A stretch of 39,680 bases of DNA from a virus. Position 1 is the stretch's first letter. Each line of letters begins with the position of its first letter. Shown here one piece after another: positions 24,170 to 31,795 of this stretch. The notes under the pieces are model-generated. The model did no database searches, was not told where the DNA came from, and saw nothing but the letters and a program-made list of their open reading frames with translations. The stretch spans positions 1 through 39,680 of IMG/VR virus record IMGVR_UViG_3300042898_000380, one strand, 5' to 3'. The position numbers were made by a program, and so were the translations under genes.

Positions 24170-24815
24170 CAGCGTATCCTCCAATTAGAATCTTGCGTGT
24201 CGCTTCTGCCCCATTTGCAAGGTAATAGTCTGTAATGTCCATTCCTGCAGGTAAGGATACAATAGTGCTGTTCATCACCTCACTTGCGACACGCTTAGAA
24301 AACTCAGCTCCTGGATTAGAACCATCTTCTTTAATGTCGTTATCTCCTACTACAAATACAGTGTCGTAACCGTTAAATAGTTTAGGAAAGTGTGACTTCC
24401 AAGCAGCAACTCCAGGAACACCTGTTGCTGCCAGTCCCAATACACCTGATGCAATAACTGCATCTAACTCACCTTCACAGATGAGGATGTATGGACTCTG
24501 CAATAAAATATCTGAGACGTTATACAGGTGTGACTTCTGTCCAGTAGGCGAACCATACTTAGGCTTGCCATCATCTACTCGCCTGAACTTAAAGCCAACG
24601 CAGTCACCAGATGCGGTGATGTATGGAATAGAAATCCATCCTTCATACATCTCGTGTCCGTTAACAGGATGAGTAACAGTACCTAGCTGAAAGCGTGCTG
24701 CTACTTGTTCAGAGATCCCACGTTCTTCGAGGGCGACTAGCACCTCTGGACTTATTTCCTGAGCGTATTGGATCGCCGCTTCTAGTAGCAATTTCGACTG
24801 CACGTTTGAGGCCAT
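24162..24815 (-). CDS. DnaG-like primase, TOPRIM catalytic protein
   Basis: Residues 13-45 resemble the DnaG core entry (ALEERGISEQVAARFQLG). The TOPRIM metal sites are CEGELDAV (Glu114, Glu116, Asp118) and VVGDND (Asp158, Asp160). ATG 24815 has GGAG seven bases upstream. The protein lacks the zinc-binding module, which is encoded in the overlapping gene 24709-25086 in another frame (107 bases shared). It synthesises RNA primers at the replication fork, presumably with the RecA-fold helicase encoded upstream. Confidence 0.9.
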   Translation of the reverse strand: MASNVQSKLLLEAAIQYAQEISPEVLVALEERGISEQVAARFQLGTVTHPVNGHEMYEGWISIPYITASGDCVGFKFRRVDDGKPKYGSPTGQKSHLYNVSDILLQSPYILICEGELDAVIASGVLGLAATGVPGVAAWKSHFPKLFNGYDTVFVVGDNDIKEDGSNPGAEFSKRVASEVMNSTIVSLPAGMDITDYYLANGAEATRKILIGGYAGE

Positions 24816-25086
24816 CCTTGAACTCCATATTCTCTAGTATGCACACCAAGTTTACTGCGTTGCCACCCTTACCGCAGGTGTGGCAGTAGTACAAATTGTC
24901 TATTGTGTTAATTACTGCTGATCTTCTACTGTCGTTGTGCAAACAACAACGCACAGATGATGACCGTCCTTCTCTTACTTCACCACCATAGTTAGCAACG
25001 ATTGCTGCTATGGAGATTGTGTTTGCATCAACGGCGCCTTTGAACCTTTGCTTACGAACCACCCTGGACCAACCTTGTGCTGACAT
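24709..25086 (-). CDS. Primase zinc-binding (CHC2-type) protein
   Basis: The start chosen is ATG 25086, with GGAG seven bases upstream. The product (125 aa) contains a CHC2-type ribbon: Cys47-x2-His50 (RCCLHNDS) and Cys68-x2-Cys71 (YYCHTCGKGGNAVNLV), then a helix and a basic tail SRGASRPRRTW. In bacterial DnaG this module is fused to the TOPRIM domain. Here it ends in a frame different from the downstream TOPRIM gene. It may act as a separate subunit in trans, or be joined by frameshifting. Confidence 0.86.
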   Translation of the reverse strand: MSAQGWSRVVRKQRFKGAVDANTISIAAIVANYGGEVREGRSSSVRCCLHNDSRRSAVINTIDNLYYCHTCGKGGNAVNLVCILENMEFKDGLKRAVEIATRSGDPIRSGNKSRGASRPRRTWDL

Positions 25087-25190
25087 CCACAGTCTCCTTC
25101 GTACTCGCATTTGTCGTGCCAGTGTGTGGCACGCTTGAGATGACCTAGTGAGTTCTCATCACCAGCTTTACGACAGTTCAGGCAAATCAT
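25008..25190 (-). CDS. Cys/His-rich small zinc protein, 60 aa
   Basis: ATG 25190 (with GGGGA upstream) is preferred to the TTG two codons earlier. The product has CLNCRKAGDENSLGH, HWHDKCEYEGDCGCQH and a Gly-rich end, typical of a small zinc ribbon found next to phage primases. Overlaps the primase zinc-domain gene by 79 bases out of frame. Confidence 0.7.
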   Translation of the reverse strand: MICLNCRKAGDENSLGHLKRATHWHDKCEYEGDCGCQHKVGPGWFVSKGSKAPLMQTQSP

Positions 25191-25305
25191 TTTCAATCCC
25201 CAAATCTTTTTTAACTTCTTCCCAAGGTATCTTTTCTTCTTCTACTTCTTCAACTTCTGTTACATAAATATCTGATGTAGTAATAATTCCTTCAGGTGTT
25301 GGCAT
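25168..25305 (-). CDS. Acidic mini-protein, 45 aa
   Basis: TAATG coupling to the resolvase-like gene; stop at 25168 lies within the start of the next gene. The product is rich in Glu (VTEVEEVEEEKIPWEEVKK) and has no recognised family. The acidic composition could indicate a DNA mimic, but there is no supporting evidence beyond composition. Confidence 0.6.
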   Translation of the reverse strand: MPTPEGIITTSDIYVTEVEEVEEEKIPWEEVKKDLGIENDLPELS

Positions 25306-25655
25306 TACTTTTTCTCCTTTAACCATTGTTTAAGATCTTGGATTACCCAAGCGTTTTCTATACTGGAGTTGCGACGCTTAACTATTACATAGTGCAGTGG
25401 TACTTCCCCGATACCACGTGCCTTAGCGTAGTTAAGCGCCTCAACCTCAGCTTCCCTCCAGAACTCAGGCAAGGAAAGGGTTGCCCTGTTCTTGAGTTCT
25501 AAGATGTAGGTTTCCCCAGATATGATAACAACCATATCCCCTTCATCTTTTGCCCCAGCCTTAGTCAAACGCTCTGCCATAGCACCCATACTGCGGAACC
25601 ATTTCATTACATCTGTCTCAAACTGAGAACCTTTGCGACCATTTGGATTAGCCAT
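25305..25655 (-). CDS. Holliday-junction-resolvase-like PD-(D/E)XK nuclease
   Basis: The 116-residue product has Glu13 in a first helix, GAKDEGD (Asp40) and YILELKNR (Glu53-x-Lys55), followed by AEVEALNYAKARG. This E...D...ExK order and size match archaeal/phage Hjc-type resolvases or related endonucleases. It may resolve branched DNA before packaging. Start overlaps the previous stop by 8 bases (ATGGCTAA). Confidence 0.85.
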   Translation of the reverse strand: MANPNGRKGSQFETDVMKWFRSMGAMAERLTKAGAKDEGDMVVIISGETYILELKNRATLSLPEFWREAEVEALNYAKARGIGEVPLHYVIVKRRNSSIENAWVIQDLKQWLKEKK

Positions 25656-26154
25656 TGGGTAGCGTCTCCATCCTATTCAAAAAGTTTACTGGTACATACC
25701 AAGTCTTCTCATTGTAGCGCCATTCATCACGCTTGCAATCTCTACCATACAACCATCCTTGAGCTACATATCTAGGACCAGCCCAATCTGGTGCAGTTCT
25801 TCTAATCTTGTGAACCAAACCATCAGTTACTAATACATAAATTAAATCTTCTTTATCACGTGTAGTAAATCGCATCCCTCGCACTGGTGGGAATGCGTAT
25901 CTAACTTCACCAATACCAGGAATATCTAATTCACTTTTCCATTTATTATAGTGAGGAACAAAATCTTTCTTGCCCATCATTCTTGCAAACGCTAACTCAC
26001 TACCAGTGGTAACTACGTGTTGCCACATCTCCCATAGATCACCCTCTGAATAGTTTACGTTGCGTGTTGGGTCGCCAAGATAAGGCTTCTGTCTTTGATA
26101 CCCAACCTCAACGGCAGTTGCTTCTTCAGTATTAGTGAGTGCGTAATCCCACAT
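25648..26154 (-). CDS. Hypothetical protein, 168 aa, replication module
   Basis: The product has many aromatic residues and an alpha/beta pattern (ELAFARMMGKKDF, then VRGMRFTTRDKEDLIYVLVTDG, then GWLYGRDCKRDEW). The order of acidic and basic residues is reminiscent of a PD-(D/E)XK fold, without a decisive ExK. Position beside the resolvase-like nuclease suggests a role in DNA metabolism. TAATG start. Confidence 0.65.
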   Translation of the reverse strand: MWDYALTNTEEATAVEVGYQRQKPYLGDPTRNVNYSEGDLWEMWQHVVTTGSELAFARMMGKKDFVPHYNKWKSELDIPGIGEVRYAFPPVRGMRFTTRDKEDLIYVLVTDGLVHKIRRTAPDWAGPRYVAQGWLYGRDCKRDEWRYNEKTWYVPVNFLNRMETLPNG

Positions 26155-26306
26155 TACTTTACCTTGTTAATCTTATAGACCTGCTTACCATCTTCTTCTT
26201 TAATCTCAATGAGACCAGACTCAAGTAATGCAAGCAGTAAGTTCTTCATCTCTTCACGCAGTGCGTTAATCTGATTCTTTACATACTGGATTTCAGTACT
26301 GCCCAA
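26154..26306 (-). CDS. Small helical protein, 50 aa (TTG start)
   Basis: Stop at 26154 forms TAATG with the next gene. The likely start is TTG 26306, 14 bases inside the end of the epimerase gene. The product is a helix followed by strands (VKNQINALREEMKNLLLALL, then ESGLIEIKEEDGKQVYKINK). A winged-helix-like or coiled-coil character is possible, but unproven. Confidence 0.55.
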   Translation of the reverse strand: MGSTEIQYVKNQINALREEMKNLLLALLESGLIEIKEEDGKQVYKINKVK

Positions 26307-27153
26307 TTACAGTCACCGCCTCTGCTATGCCTTGTTCAAGTGTAATCTTTGGAGTGTAGAATGATAGCAGTTTACTGTTATCAGATACGCGGTGCATACA
26401 ACCAACAGGCTTATCAGGTCTAGTAACAATAGTTTGTTTGTATCCAACCTCATCCATACACATCTGAGCCAGCTCTAAGAATGAAGTAGATCTACCCCAA
26501 CCTAAGTTGGTAGGACCTTGTACGTTCTGTTCAACTGCAGTCATTACCGCGTTGACTACGTCAGTCATATGGATAAAGTCACGAGTCTGTGTGCCTGGAC
26601 CCCACACTTTGAACTCACTTCCTTTATGCAGAGCACGCACAATGTACTTTGGGAACGGATAGGTGCTGTCTTGGTCCCACGCATACCCAGAAAACGGTCT
26701 AAAAATATGGACATTCTCCACAAATTGGGACAGATATTCACCCATTAGTTTACCCCAACCGTATGTCATATCAGGTTGATGCACTATGTCTAAGCTGATG
26801 TCAGACTCTTTCAATCTCCACTCTGGGTTATCTCGTTGCATTGAGATTGGATACGCAGCACTAGATGAGAAGTAAACTACCTTGTGTGGCTGTGTCTTCA
26901 AGCACCACTGAAAGAACTCAGAGTCAATAGATAGGTTATCTGCAACAGCCATAGGTCTACCTTCAATGGACTCACGTCCACCGACAATAGCAGCTAAGTG
27001 GATGACCAGATCATACTGGGTATCTACTACCTTAAAGAATGCACGGCAGTCAACACCTTTCTTAATATCAATACAAGTCAGGTCGTGGTCTTGTAACTTC
27101 TGCTTGAAGTACTTACCTACAAATCCTTCACTACCTGTTATTAGTATCTTCAT
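26293..27153 (-). CDS. NAD-dependent nucleotide-sugar epimerase/dehydratase (extended SDR)
   Basis: ATG 27153 gives the natural Rossmann start MKILITGSEGFVGKYF with GxxGxxG at 7-13; the longer frame from 27243 encodes no sensible extension. Active-site residues are Ser97/98 region (YFSSSAAYP) and Tyr131-x3-Lys135 (TYGWGK). The product (286 aa) should convert a nucleotide-sugar intermediate, such as GDP- or dTDP-hexose. Two glycosyltransferase genes lie immediately upstream, so the three may form a glycosylation cassette. The exact sugar cannot be read from sequence. Confidence 0.9.
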   Translation of the reverse strand: MKILITGSEGFVGKYFKQKLQDHDLTCIDIKKGVDCRAFFKVVDTQYDLVIHLAAIVGGRESIEGRPMAVADNLSIDSEFFQWCLKTQPHKVVYFSSSAAYPISMQRDNPEWRLKESDISLDIVHQPDMTYGWGKLMGEYLSQFVENVHIFRPFSGYAWDQDSTYPFPKYIVRALHKGSEFKVWGPGTQTRDFIHMTDVVNAVMTAVEQNVQGPTNLGWGRSTSFLELAQMCMDEVGYKQTIVTRPDKPVGCMHRVSDNSKLLSFYTPKITLEQGIAEAVTVIGQY

Positions 27154-27874
27154 CATTACCCCAATCGTAGATGTACTTAACGTTACCTGACTGATCAAAC
27201 GATACTTCTTGGTCTGTGCGATAGACGAAAACATCGTTCTCATCCAACGCTGCTCCTATATGGCAGACCGTGTTAACTTTATTGCGTTCAATTCTTTTCT
27301 TAATAGATGGTGGTGTTGGCATATAGTTGTAATACTCATCGTGAATTAAACAGTTGCTTGCTACGTGTGGGTATATCTGATGTGCCATAAACTCTTGGTC
27401 TTGCATATAAGTATCACGCAGTGGTGTTTCATCCCATATCTTTTGAAAGAAGTGCAAGTCCTTAGTACGACAAGCAAACATACCAGCAGAAATAAGATAG
27501 CCGTGACCTGTTGGATGATCTCTAATAATGTGAAAGCCAAAGCCTGAGTCTAAGAACTCTTGGTGTGCCTCAGCTTCACGTAGTGATAGCCTTGCATCAC
27601 AATCTCTACTGAGAACAACATCTACTGTTGGATCACATATAGCCTGGAATCTCCACATACGAGACAGTGAGTTCTCAGGTAAATCAACCTGTACCTGTTC
27701 CACATTATGAAACAAATCAAGTGTCGTCCGTACCCACGTTGGAACAGATGCTCCTACATAAAAGCGCACTGTGAATCCAGGAAAGAATACCTGAGCTAAC
27801 TGTGCGTTCTTGATGGCACCAACCATAAAGCGTAGGTCTTTGCCATACAAAGAGTAGGAGATTACCTGTTTCAT
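27131..27874 (-). CDS. Glycosyltransferase-like protein
   Basis: The 247-residue product has the DxD-type motif in VVLSRDCDARLSLREA (about 85-100) and a second conserved block with YMQDQEFMAHQIYP and HDEYYNY. It resembles eukaryote-like or bacterial small transferases of the GT-A fold used for glycan capping. It overlaps the epimerase gene by 23 bases and the second transferase by 4. Donor and acceptor unknown. Confidence 0.78.
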   Translation of the reverse strand: MKQVISYSLYGKDLRFMVGAIKNAQLAQVFFPGFTVRFYVGASVPTWVRTTLDLFHNVEQVQVDLPENSLSRMWRFQAICDPTVDVVLSRDCDARLSLREAEAHQEFLDSGFGFHIIRDHPTGHGYLISAGMFACRTKDLHFFQKIWDETPLRDTYMQDQEFMAHQIYPHVASNCLIHDEYYNYMPTPPSIKKRIERNKVNTVCHIGAALDENDVFVYRTDQEVSFDQSGNVKYIYDWGNDEDTNNR

Positions 27875-28536
27875 AATATGTATTCGGCTACCTTGATTAC
27901 GTCATCCTTTAACTGGTTAGCAAAATATTCATCAAAGACTATCTTGTCGTGTGTGTACACCTCAGATGAGTTGACATCTATGTATCCCTCATCTTGTGTA
28001 GCTTTACCGTTGAGGTAGTGCATATGTTCAATGATTGCCTCTGGTATAAAGTCCAACGCATTTAATGCTTGGCCCAATGTCATCCAGAAGTTATCCATAT
28101 ACAAGTGAATTAATTTAGGCGGTGCCATAAAACCTAATGGCTTAATGATATTAGTACTCATCATCACTGCGGTTGCTAACGCTTCACGCTGAAATAAATC
28201 ATCACCATATGACAAGCCAAAACCACGTGCCTTGATAGGAGCGTAGAGCTTCTCATCCCAGCCTTCTGTACGTACTACGTGGTCATCTCCCATAAAGTAA
28301 ATAGTTTTGTAATCATCTACATACTTGTTGGCTACTAGGTTAAGTGTCCCATTCATACGCAGACGTGGGTTTACCTCATAGATCACGTTGTCTATGCGTG
28401 GGTATAAGTCTGCTTCATCATCGTCAATAGCAACGCAGATATCAGATATCTTGCTATGCAACTGCAGTTGCTCAACAGTTCGAGCAATGTTGTCTGGTCT
28501 ACCCCGCGAAGGGATAATTACTAAGTTCGTTACCAT
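27871..28536 (-). CDS. Glycosyltransferase family 2-like protein
   Basis: The product begins MVTNLVIIPSRGRPDNIART, a typical GT2 N-terminus, with acidic DDDEADLY and YFMGDDHVVRTEGWD as metal- and sugar-binding elements. I choose ATG 28536, with AGGA upstream; ATG 28542 is also possible. It lies between the helicase and the second transferase, overlapping the helicase end by 38 bases. Confidence 0.8.
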   Translation of the reverse strand: MVTNLVIIPSRGRPDNIARTVEQLQLHSKISDICVAIDDDEADLYPRIDNVIYEVNPRLRMNGTLNLVANKYVDDYKTIYFMGDDHVVRTEGWDEKLYAPIKARGFGLSYGDDLFQREALATAVMMSTNIIKPLGFMAPPKLIHLYMDNFWMTLGQALNALDFIPEAIIEHMHYLNGKATQDEGYIDVNSSEVYTHDKIVFDEYFANQLKDDVIKVAEYIL

Positions 28537-29401
28537 ATTCATCCTGTTCTTCTGGAATGTAATTAGCAGTGACTATCCCTGCTCGTGCATCTCTTGCAAG
28601 CATCTGACCGTAAACATTCTGGTCTGCTATCTGACACGCTCCATAGTTTACAAAGAGCGTAGCCCAGTCCTTGCCATCTGCTGCGTGTGGACCGAAGCGG
28701 TTCTTCACTGGTGCAATCTTGAGTTCACCTAGTGATGGGTCGTAACCCAAAGTAATAATCAGTGAAGGTAATTGACTTACCTTACCGTGAATAGCACGGC
28801 GAGCAGGTGGTGTAGTAGGAGATCCATACTCACTCTGCTCTGATACGTGGTGTAGTACTAATACACACGCTTCTGTCTTGCGTGCCATATCGTGTAGTTC
28901 CATCATAATTGCACGTAGTCCTGCCCACTCATTATCAGTCTCAGCTGCTACGTTCATCAAGTTATCTATCACGATTAGTTCTGGTGCTACTCCGAACAAC
29001 TCAACATATGCTCGAATCTCAAGTTCGATATCATCCAATGAAGGTGAAGAGTCAAAGACCCACTTAATATGATTGAGTTTGTCGAAGTATTTATTGTAGT
29101 AATTTTTGTCAGCAGAAAGGTTAGCCTCAACTAATAACTGACTGTGACCTGATGCGTGAGCTGCTGCTCTCATCATTACTGTTGTGGTATCTGTATCGGC
29201 TGAGAAGAATAATGTAGGTACTTGCGCCTTCATTGCATAGATAAGAGCGAACATACTCTTACCAGCATTAGGCGCAGCAGCAACCATACATACTTGTCCA
29301 CGTCGGAAGTTGATTTGCTTTTTCTTTAAGGCATCCCATACGTCAGGTAGCGGTGTTGCTTTGGTAAGCACACCACTCCAAGCACGGGATAAGTCAAGCA
29401 A
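28499..29401 (-). CDS. RecA-fold replicative helicase (DnaB/RepA-like)
   Basis: Walker A AAAPNAGKS (41-49), Walker B ELIVIDN (141-147), then LVLHHVSEQS (181-190) and a basic NRFGPHAADG near residue 235 describe a hexameric RecA-fold ATPase. The length (300 aa) is small for DnaB, so it lacks the N-terminal primase-interaction domain. It should unwind DNA at the fork together with the split primase. TTG 29401 overlaps the WhiB stop by 8 bases (TTGCTTGA), with AGAGGGCAACG upstream. Confidence 0.88.
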   Translation of the reverse strand: MLDLSRAWSGVLTKATPLPDVWDALKKKQINFRRGQVCMVAAAPNAGKSMFALIYAMKAQVPTLFFSADTDTTTVMMRAAAHASGHSQLLVEANLSADKNYYNKYFDKLNHIKWVFDSSPSLDDIELEIRAYVELFGVAPELIVIDNLMNVAAETDNEWAGLRAIMMELHDMARKTEACVLVLHHVSEQSEYGSPTTPPARRAIHGKVSQLPSLIITLGYDPSLGELKIAPVKNRFGPHAADGKDWATLFVNYGACQIADQNVYGQMLARDARAGIVTANYIPEEQDEYGNELSNYPFAG

Positions 29402-29660
29402 CGTTGCCCTCTTTCAGTGTAATTCCTCTTCGACTGCGAATCTTTGAACGCTCTCTACTTACTAGACCGCCCCATATGCCGTGAGCTTCTTTAACGATTC
29501 CCCACTCAGCACACTCAGATTGGTGTGGACAACTTCTGCAAATAGATTTTGCAAAGTTAATTTCAATTTGCCCAATAGATCGTAGTTCCTTTTCAGGAAA
29601 CCAGAAGTCACCACCAACCTCAGCACACGCGGGAGCTTCAAACTGATGTGGCTCCCGCAT
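29394..29660 (-). CDS. WhiB-family Fe-S transcriptional regulator
   Basis: Four invariant Cys at positions 12, 41, 44 and 50 (AKSICRSCPHQSEC), then the GIWGG turn (61-65) and a basic C-terminus RERSKIRSRRG form a full-length WhiB-like protein of 88 residues. WhiB proteins bind a 4Fe-4S cluster and the primary sigma factor; they are restricted to actinobacteria and their phages, so this gene marks the host group. It probably redirects host RNA polymerase. Confidence 0.96.
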   Translation of the reverse strand: MREPHQFEAPACAEVGGDFWFPEKELRSIGQIEINFAKSICRSCPHQSECAEWGIVKEAHGIWGGLVSRERSKIRSRRGITLKEGNVA

Positions 29661-29663
29661 TAG

Positions 29664-30029
29664 TTATCTAATCCAGGATGTCTCGCACTTATCTACAGCG
29701 CCCTTTGGTGATGGACACATCCACGCACGCCAAGGTCCCTTAGCAGAAGTTCCTGTCTTGTAAGTCATCGGCCCGTGTTTACACACTGGCGCAGCGCCTG
29801 CATCTGTTACTGGTGTTGCATTGAACTGTTGCGCTACAGCAGCCACTGTAGGAGCACTAGAAGAACCTCCGCTAAGTTCAGCTGAAGTTGATTTAATGAG
29901 AGCAGCAACCATTGATAAGTCATTGAGTCCCGTTTCTAATTCTTTGATTTCCGTTGCGTAAAGATTGATAAGTGTTCCATCGTTCAACTTGTAGTTGACT
30001 TGGAACTTTGTGTCATTCGGTGCAGCCAT
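29664..30029 (-). CDS. Putative DNA-binding/zinc protein, 121 aa
   Basis: An N-terminal beta/alpha region (KFQVNYKLNDGTLINLYATE), a Ser/Ala/Pro linker and a Cys/His zinc module at the end (CKHGPMTYKTGTSAKGPWRA, then MCPSPKGAVDKC). This C-terminal module is common in phages next to nuclease genes, where a single-stranded DNA-binding role is often suggested. The assignment here is by neighbourhood only. Confidence 0.7.
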   Translation of the reverse strand: MAAPNDTKFQVNYKLNDGTLINLYATEIKELETGLNDLSMVAALIKSTSAELSGGSSSAPTVAAVAQQFNATPVTDAGAAPVCKHGPMTYKTGTSAKGPWRAWMCPSPKGAVDKCETSWIR

Positions 30030-30985
30030 TACTTTCCTCCGTTTAACTTAATGGATAGTCGCTGGCTTTCAGCGCCTACTATCTTAGGAACAAAGCCAAG
30101 TAACTTCTCGACTTCATTACTATCAACTGTAGTTCTGCCTGCCACAGTTGTCCAACTAATCTCAGCACCACTTAACGTAGTACCGAGCACTCCCTCAAAT
30201 GATGCTTTAAGGGAATCCTTTTTCTTTTCTAACTCCTTGATTTGGGAGTCGTACTGTAAGTAAAGCACTGCGTTCTTGTCAACATCAGGATCAGGGATGA
30301 TTACTTCACTGACTTCTGTACGTCCTTTTTTTAGACCAACGCATCCCATCTCACCTGATGAATCGTAGTACTTGCAATAGAACTTGCAGTAGTTCTCATC
30401 CTTCTCAGGAGCTGGTGCTTCTTGCGCTTCTTTAACAAGTGCTAACCAACCTAGTGCTTGTAATGCAATAGCCTCATCATATGGTTCAGAGTGAACCTTG
30501 ACGTCTCGCTCATCACCATCTCTGGCAATAGCAACAAGGTTAACTGTGTTGACTTTAGCCTTACCAGACTTCTCTAATAGATAGCCATAAAGTTGTACCT
30601 GCCAACGCTGTTGCGTTGAAGGAAAGTATGAAAGGTTCTTAACCTTACTTGTCTTCCAGTCAACTACTGCACCTGTCTCTGGTATGAATAAATCTATGTG
30701 TGCTTTCATATCGCCATACTCAACTTCAGTTTCAACCCAATACTTCTCACCCTTTGGATCTAACTCAGTGATGGCTTCTTCAATAGCACCGTGAATAGCA
30801 GTACCCATAATGGCTGCTAATTTTAATTCGTTATCATTAGTAACAGGCTGGTCATTTAATCTGTACCAAACCTTGCGAGCGCAGCCACCAATTTCTGATG
30901 GACCTACTTGTGTTTGTACTGAACGTGAACGCTTAGCATCCTTATCACGCAACACACCTAGTAATAATTCTTTTGGATCAGTCAA
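30029..30985 (-). CDS. Cas4/RecB-like PD-(D/E)XK exonuclease with Fe-S cysteines
   Basis: TTG 30985 (AGAGGA seven bases upstream, 8-base overlap TTGACTGA) starts a 318-residue protein. The nuclease core has Gly-x3-His (61-65), Asp98 in AHIDLF, Asp109-x-Lys111 in VVDWKTSK and Gln129/Tyr133. Cys35, Cys200, Cys204 and Cys215 fit a 4Fe-4S cluster as in Cas4 and AddB. The C-terminus is a coiled coil (QIKELEKKKDSLKASFEG). It likely makes single-stranded ends for recombination or degrades host DNA. No Cas1/Cas2 or arrays are present. Confidence 0.88.
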   Translation of the reverse strand: MTDPKELLLGVLRDKDAKRSRSVQTQVGPSEIGGCARKVWYRLNDQPVTNDNELKLAAIMGTAIHGAIEEAITELDPKGEKYWVETEVEYGDMKAHIDLFIPETGAVVDWKTSKVKNLSYFPSTQQRWQVQLYGYLLEKSGKAKVNTVNLVAIARDGDERDVKVHSEPYDEAIALQALGWLALVKEAQEAPAPEKDENYCKFYCKYYDSSGEMGCVGLKKGRTEVSEVIIPDPDVDKNAVLYLQYDSQIKELEKKKDSLKASFEGVLGTTLSGAEISWTTVAGRTTVDSNEVEKLLGFVPKIVGAESQRLSIKLNGGK

Positions 30986-31154
30986 GGGAAATTCCTCTCA
31001 CTAAAGCAGCTGCGTCTGGACAACCCAGCATTACTTCAATTTCTTGAGCAATTCTCTCACGTAGTGCCACTTCGTCAAAACTGTTACCAAGACGACCAGC
31101 ACGATAGCCTGTTTCAAGCGCTTCGTTAATTGCATAGCTTAATGTTTTCTCCAT
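30978..31154 (-). CDS. Small helical protein, 58 aa
   Basis: ATG 31154 shares a base with the previous stop (TAATG). The product is mostly helical (YAINEALETGYRAGRLGNSF, then LRERIAQEIEVM), with a Gly-Cys-Pro near the end. No family recognised. Confidence 0.72.
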   Translation of the reverse strand: MEKTLSYAINEALETGYRAGRLGNSFDEVALRERIAQEIEVMLGCPDAAALVRGISLD

Positions 31155-31720
31155 TATTCAAAGATCCTTTCCTGGACCACCAACTGTACGGGCGGTGATG
31201 TATTGACGTCAAGCACCGACGCGATTTCTATTGCCTTGCGTGCCACACTCTTAGATGAGGCAAGTGTCTTGGTTGCTCCAGGTGCCAGGCTATAAAGATA
31301 ACCCAGTGCTATCTGACCACCTGAGCCAATACCATATCTGCCCTCTTGGTTAGATATAAAGCTCATATCGCAGGCAATGTGAAACAAGTTAGCGTCAAAA
31401 GAAATTAGGTAGTCAAAACCACCTTCTTTGTCTTGCTTAGCCCACTCGTATCCGTTTGCATCAAACGCACGGATAATAGACGGAATGATTTTCTTACCCA
31501 TCCATTGAATCGGATCTTCTCCGTTGTAAACAGGCGGGTTCCAGTTATAGGCAAGCACATCACCTGGACGTGTATCGCCTGTAATACCAAGGAGATACCC
31601 ATTGACCTCAATAATTTTTGGCGTGAGTACACTAATAGTGCGTAGGTTTTCTTCGGTGATTTGAGAGTCAGCTGACATCACCACAAAGTCTTTACCAGAT
31701 AGTCCAACGAGAGTAGTCAT
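31154..31720 (-). CDS. Proteasome/HslV-like Ntn hydrolase
   Basis: The start MTTLVGLSGKDFVVMSADSQ matches proteasome beta-type Ntn hydrolases: removal of Met exposes a Thr nucleophile, the conserved Asp lies in SADS (position 17 counting from the first Thr), and a Lys follows in TPKI (34). Later GIGSGGQIALGYLYS is also typical of this family. At 188 residues it has the length of HslV rather than of an actinobacterial proteasome subunit with propeptide. No partner ATPase is encoded. It may cut host or phage proteins, or hydrolyse another amide. It is the first gene of the operon and appears leaderless. Confidence 0.88.
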   Translation of the reverse strand: MTTLVGLSGKDFVVMSADSQITEENLRTISVLTPKIIEVNGYLLGITGDTRPGDVLAYNWNPPVYNGEDPIQWMGKKIIPSIIRAFDANGYEWAKQDKEGGFDYLISFDANLFHIACDMSFISNQEGRYGIGSGGQIALGYLYSLAPGATKTLASSKSVARKAIEIASVLDVNTSPPVQLVVQERIFE

Positions 31721-31732
31721 AGACCAAGTGTA
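31721..31732 (-). promoter_or_regulatory. Promoter -10 for the replication operon (leaderless)
   Basis: On the minus strand TACACT (31732-31727) lies 6 bases before ATG 31720. Transcription would begin near the A of the ATG, giving a leaderless mRNA, common in actinobacteria. No Shine-Dalgarno sequence is present. The -35 (AAGTCA at 17-bp spacing) is weak. Confidence 0.6.
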
Positions 31733-31783
31733 TCACGACACGCCGCGAATGACTTTAATACTAGGCCGAGGGTTACTAGAGAT

Positions 31784-31795
31784 TACAATATGAGC
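31784..31795 (+). promoter_or_regulatory. Promoter -10 for the 31796 gene (leaderless)
   Basis: TACAAT (31784-31789) lies 6 bases before the GTG at 31796, the same geometry as the divergent partner. An ATG directly after the box at 31790 would precede the expected transcription start, so GTG 31796 is the likelier start. Confidence 0.5.
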
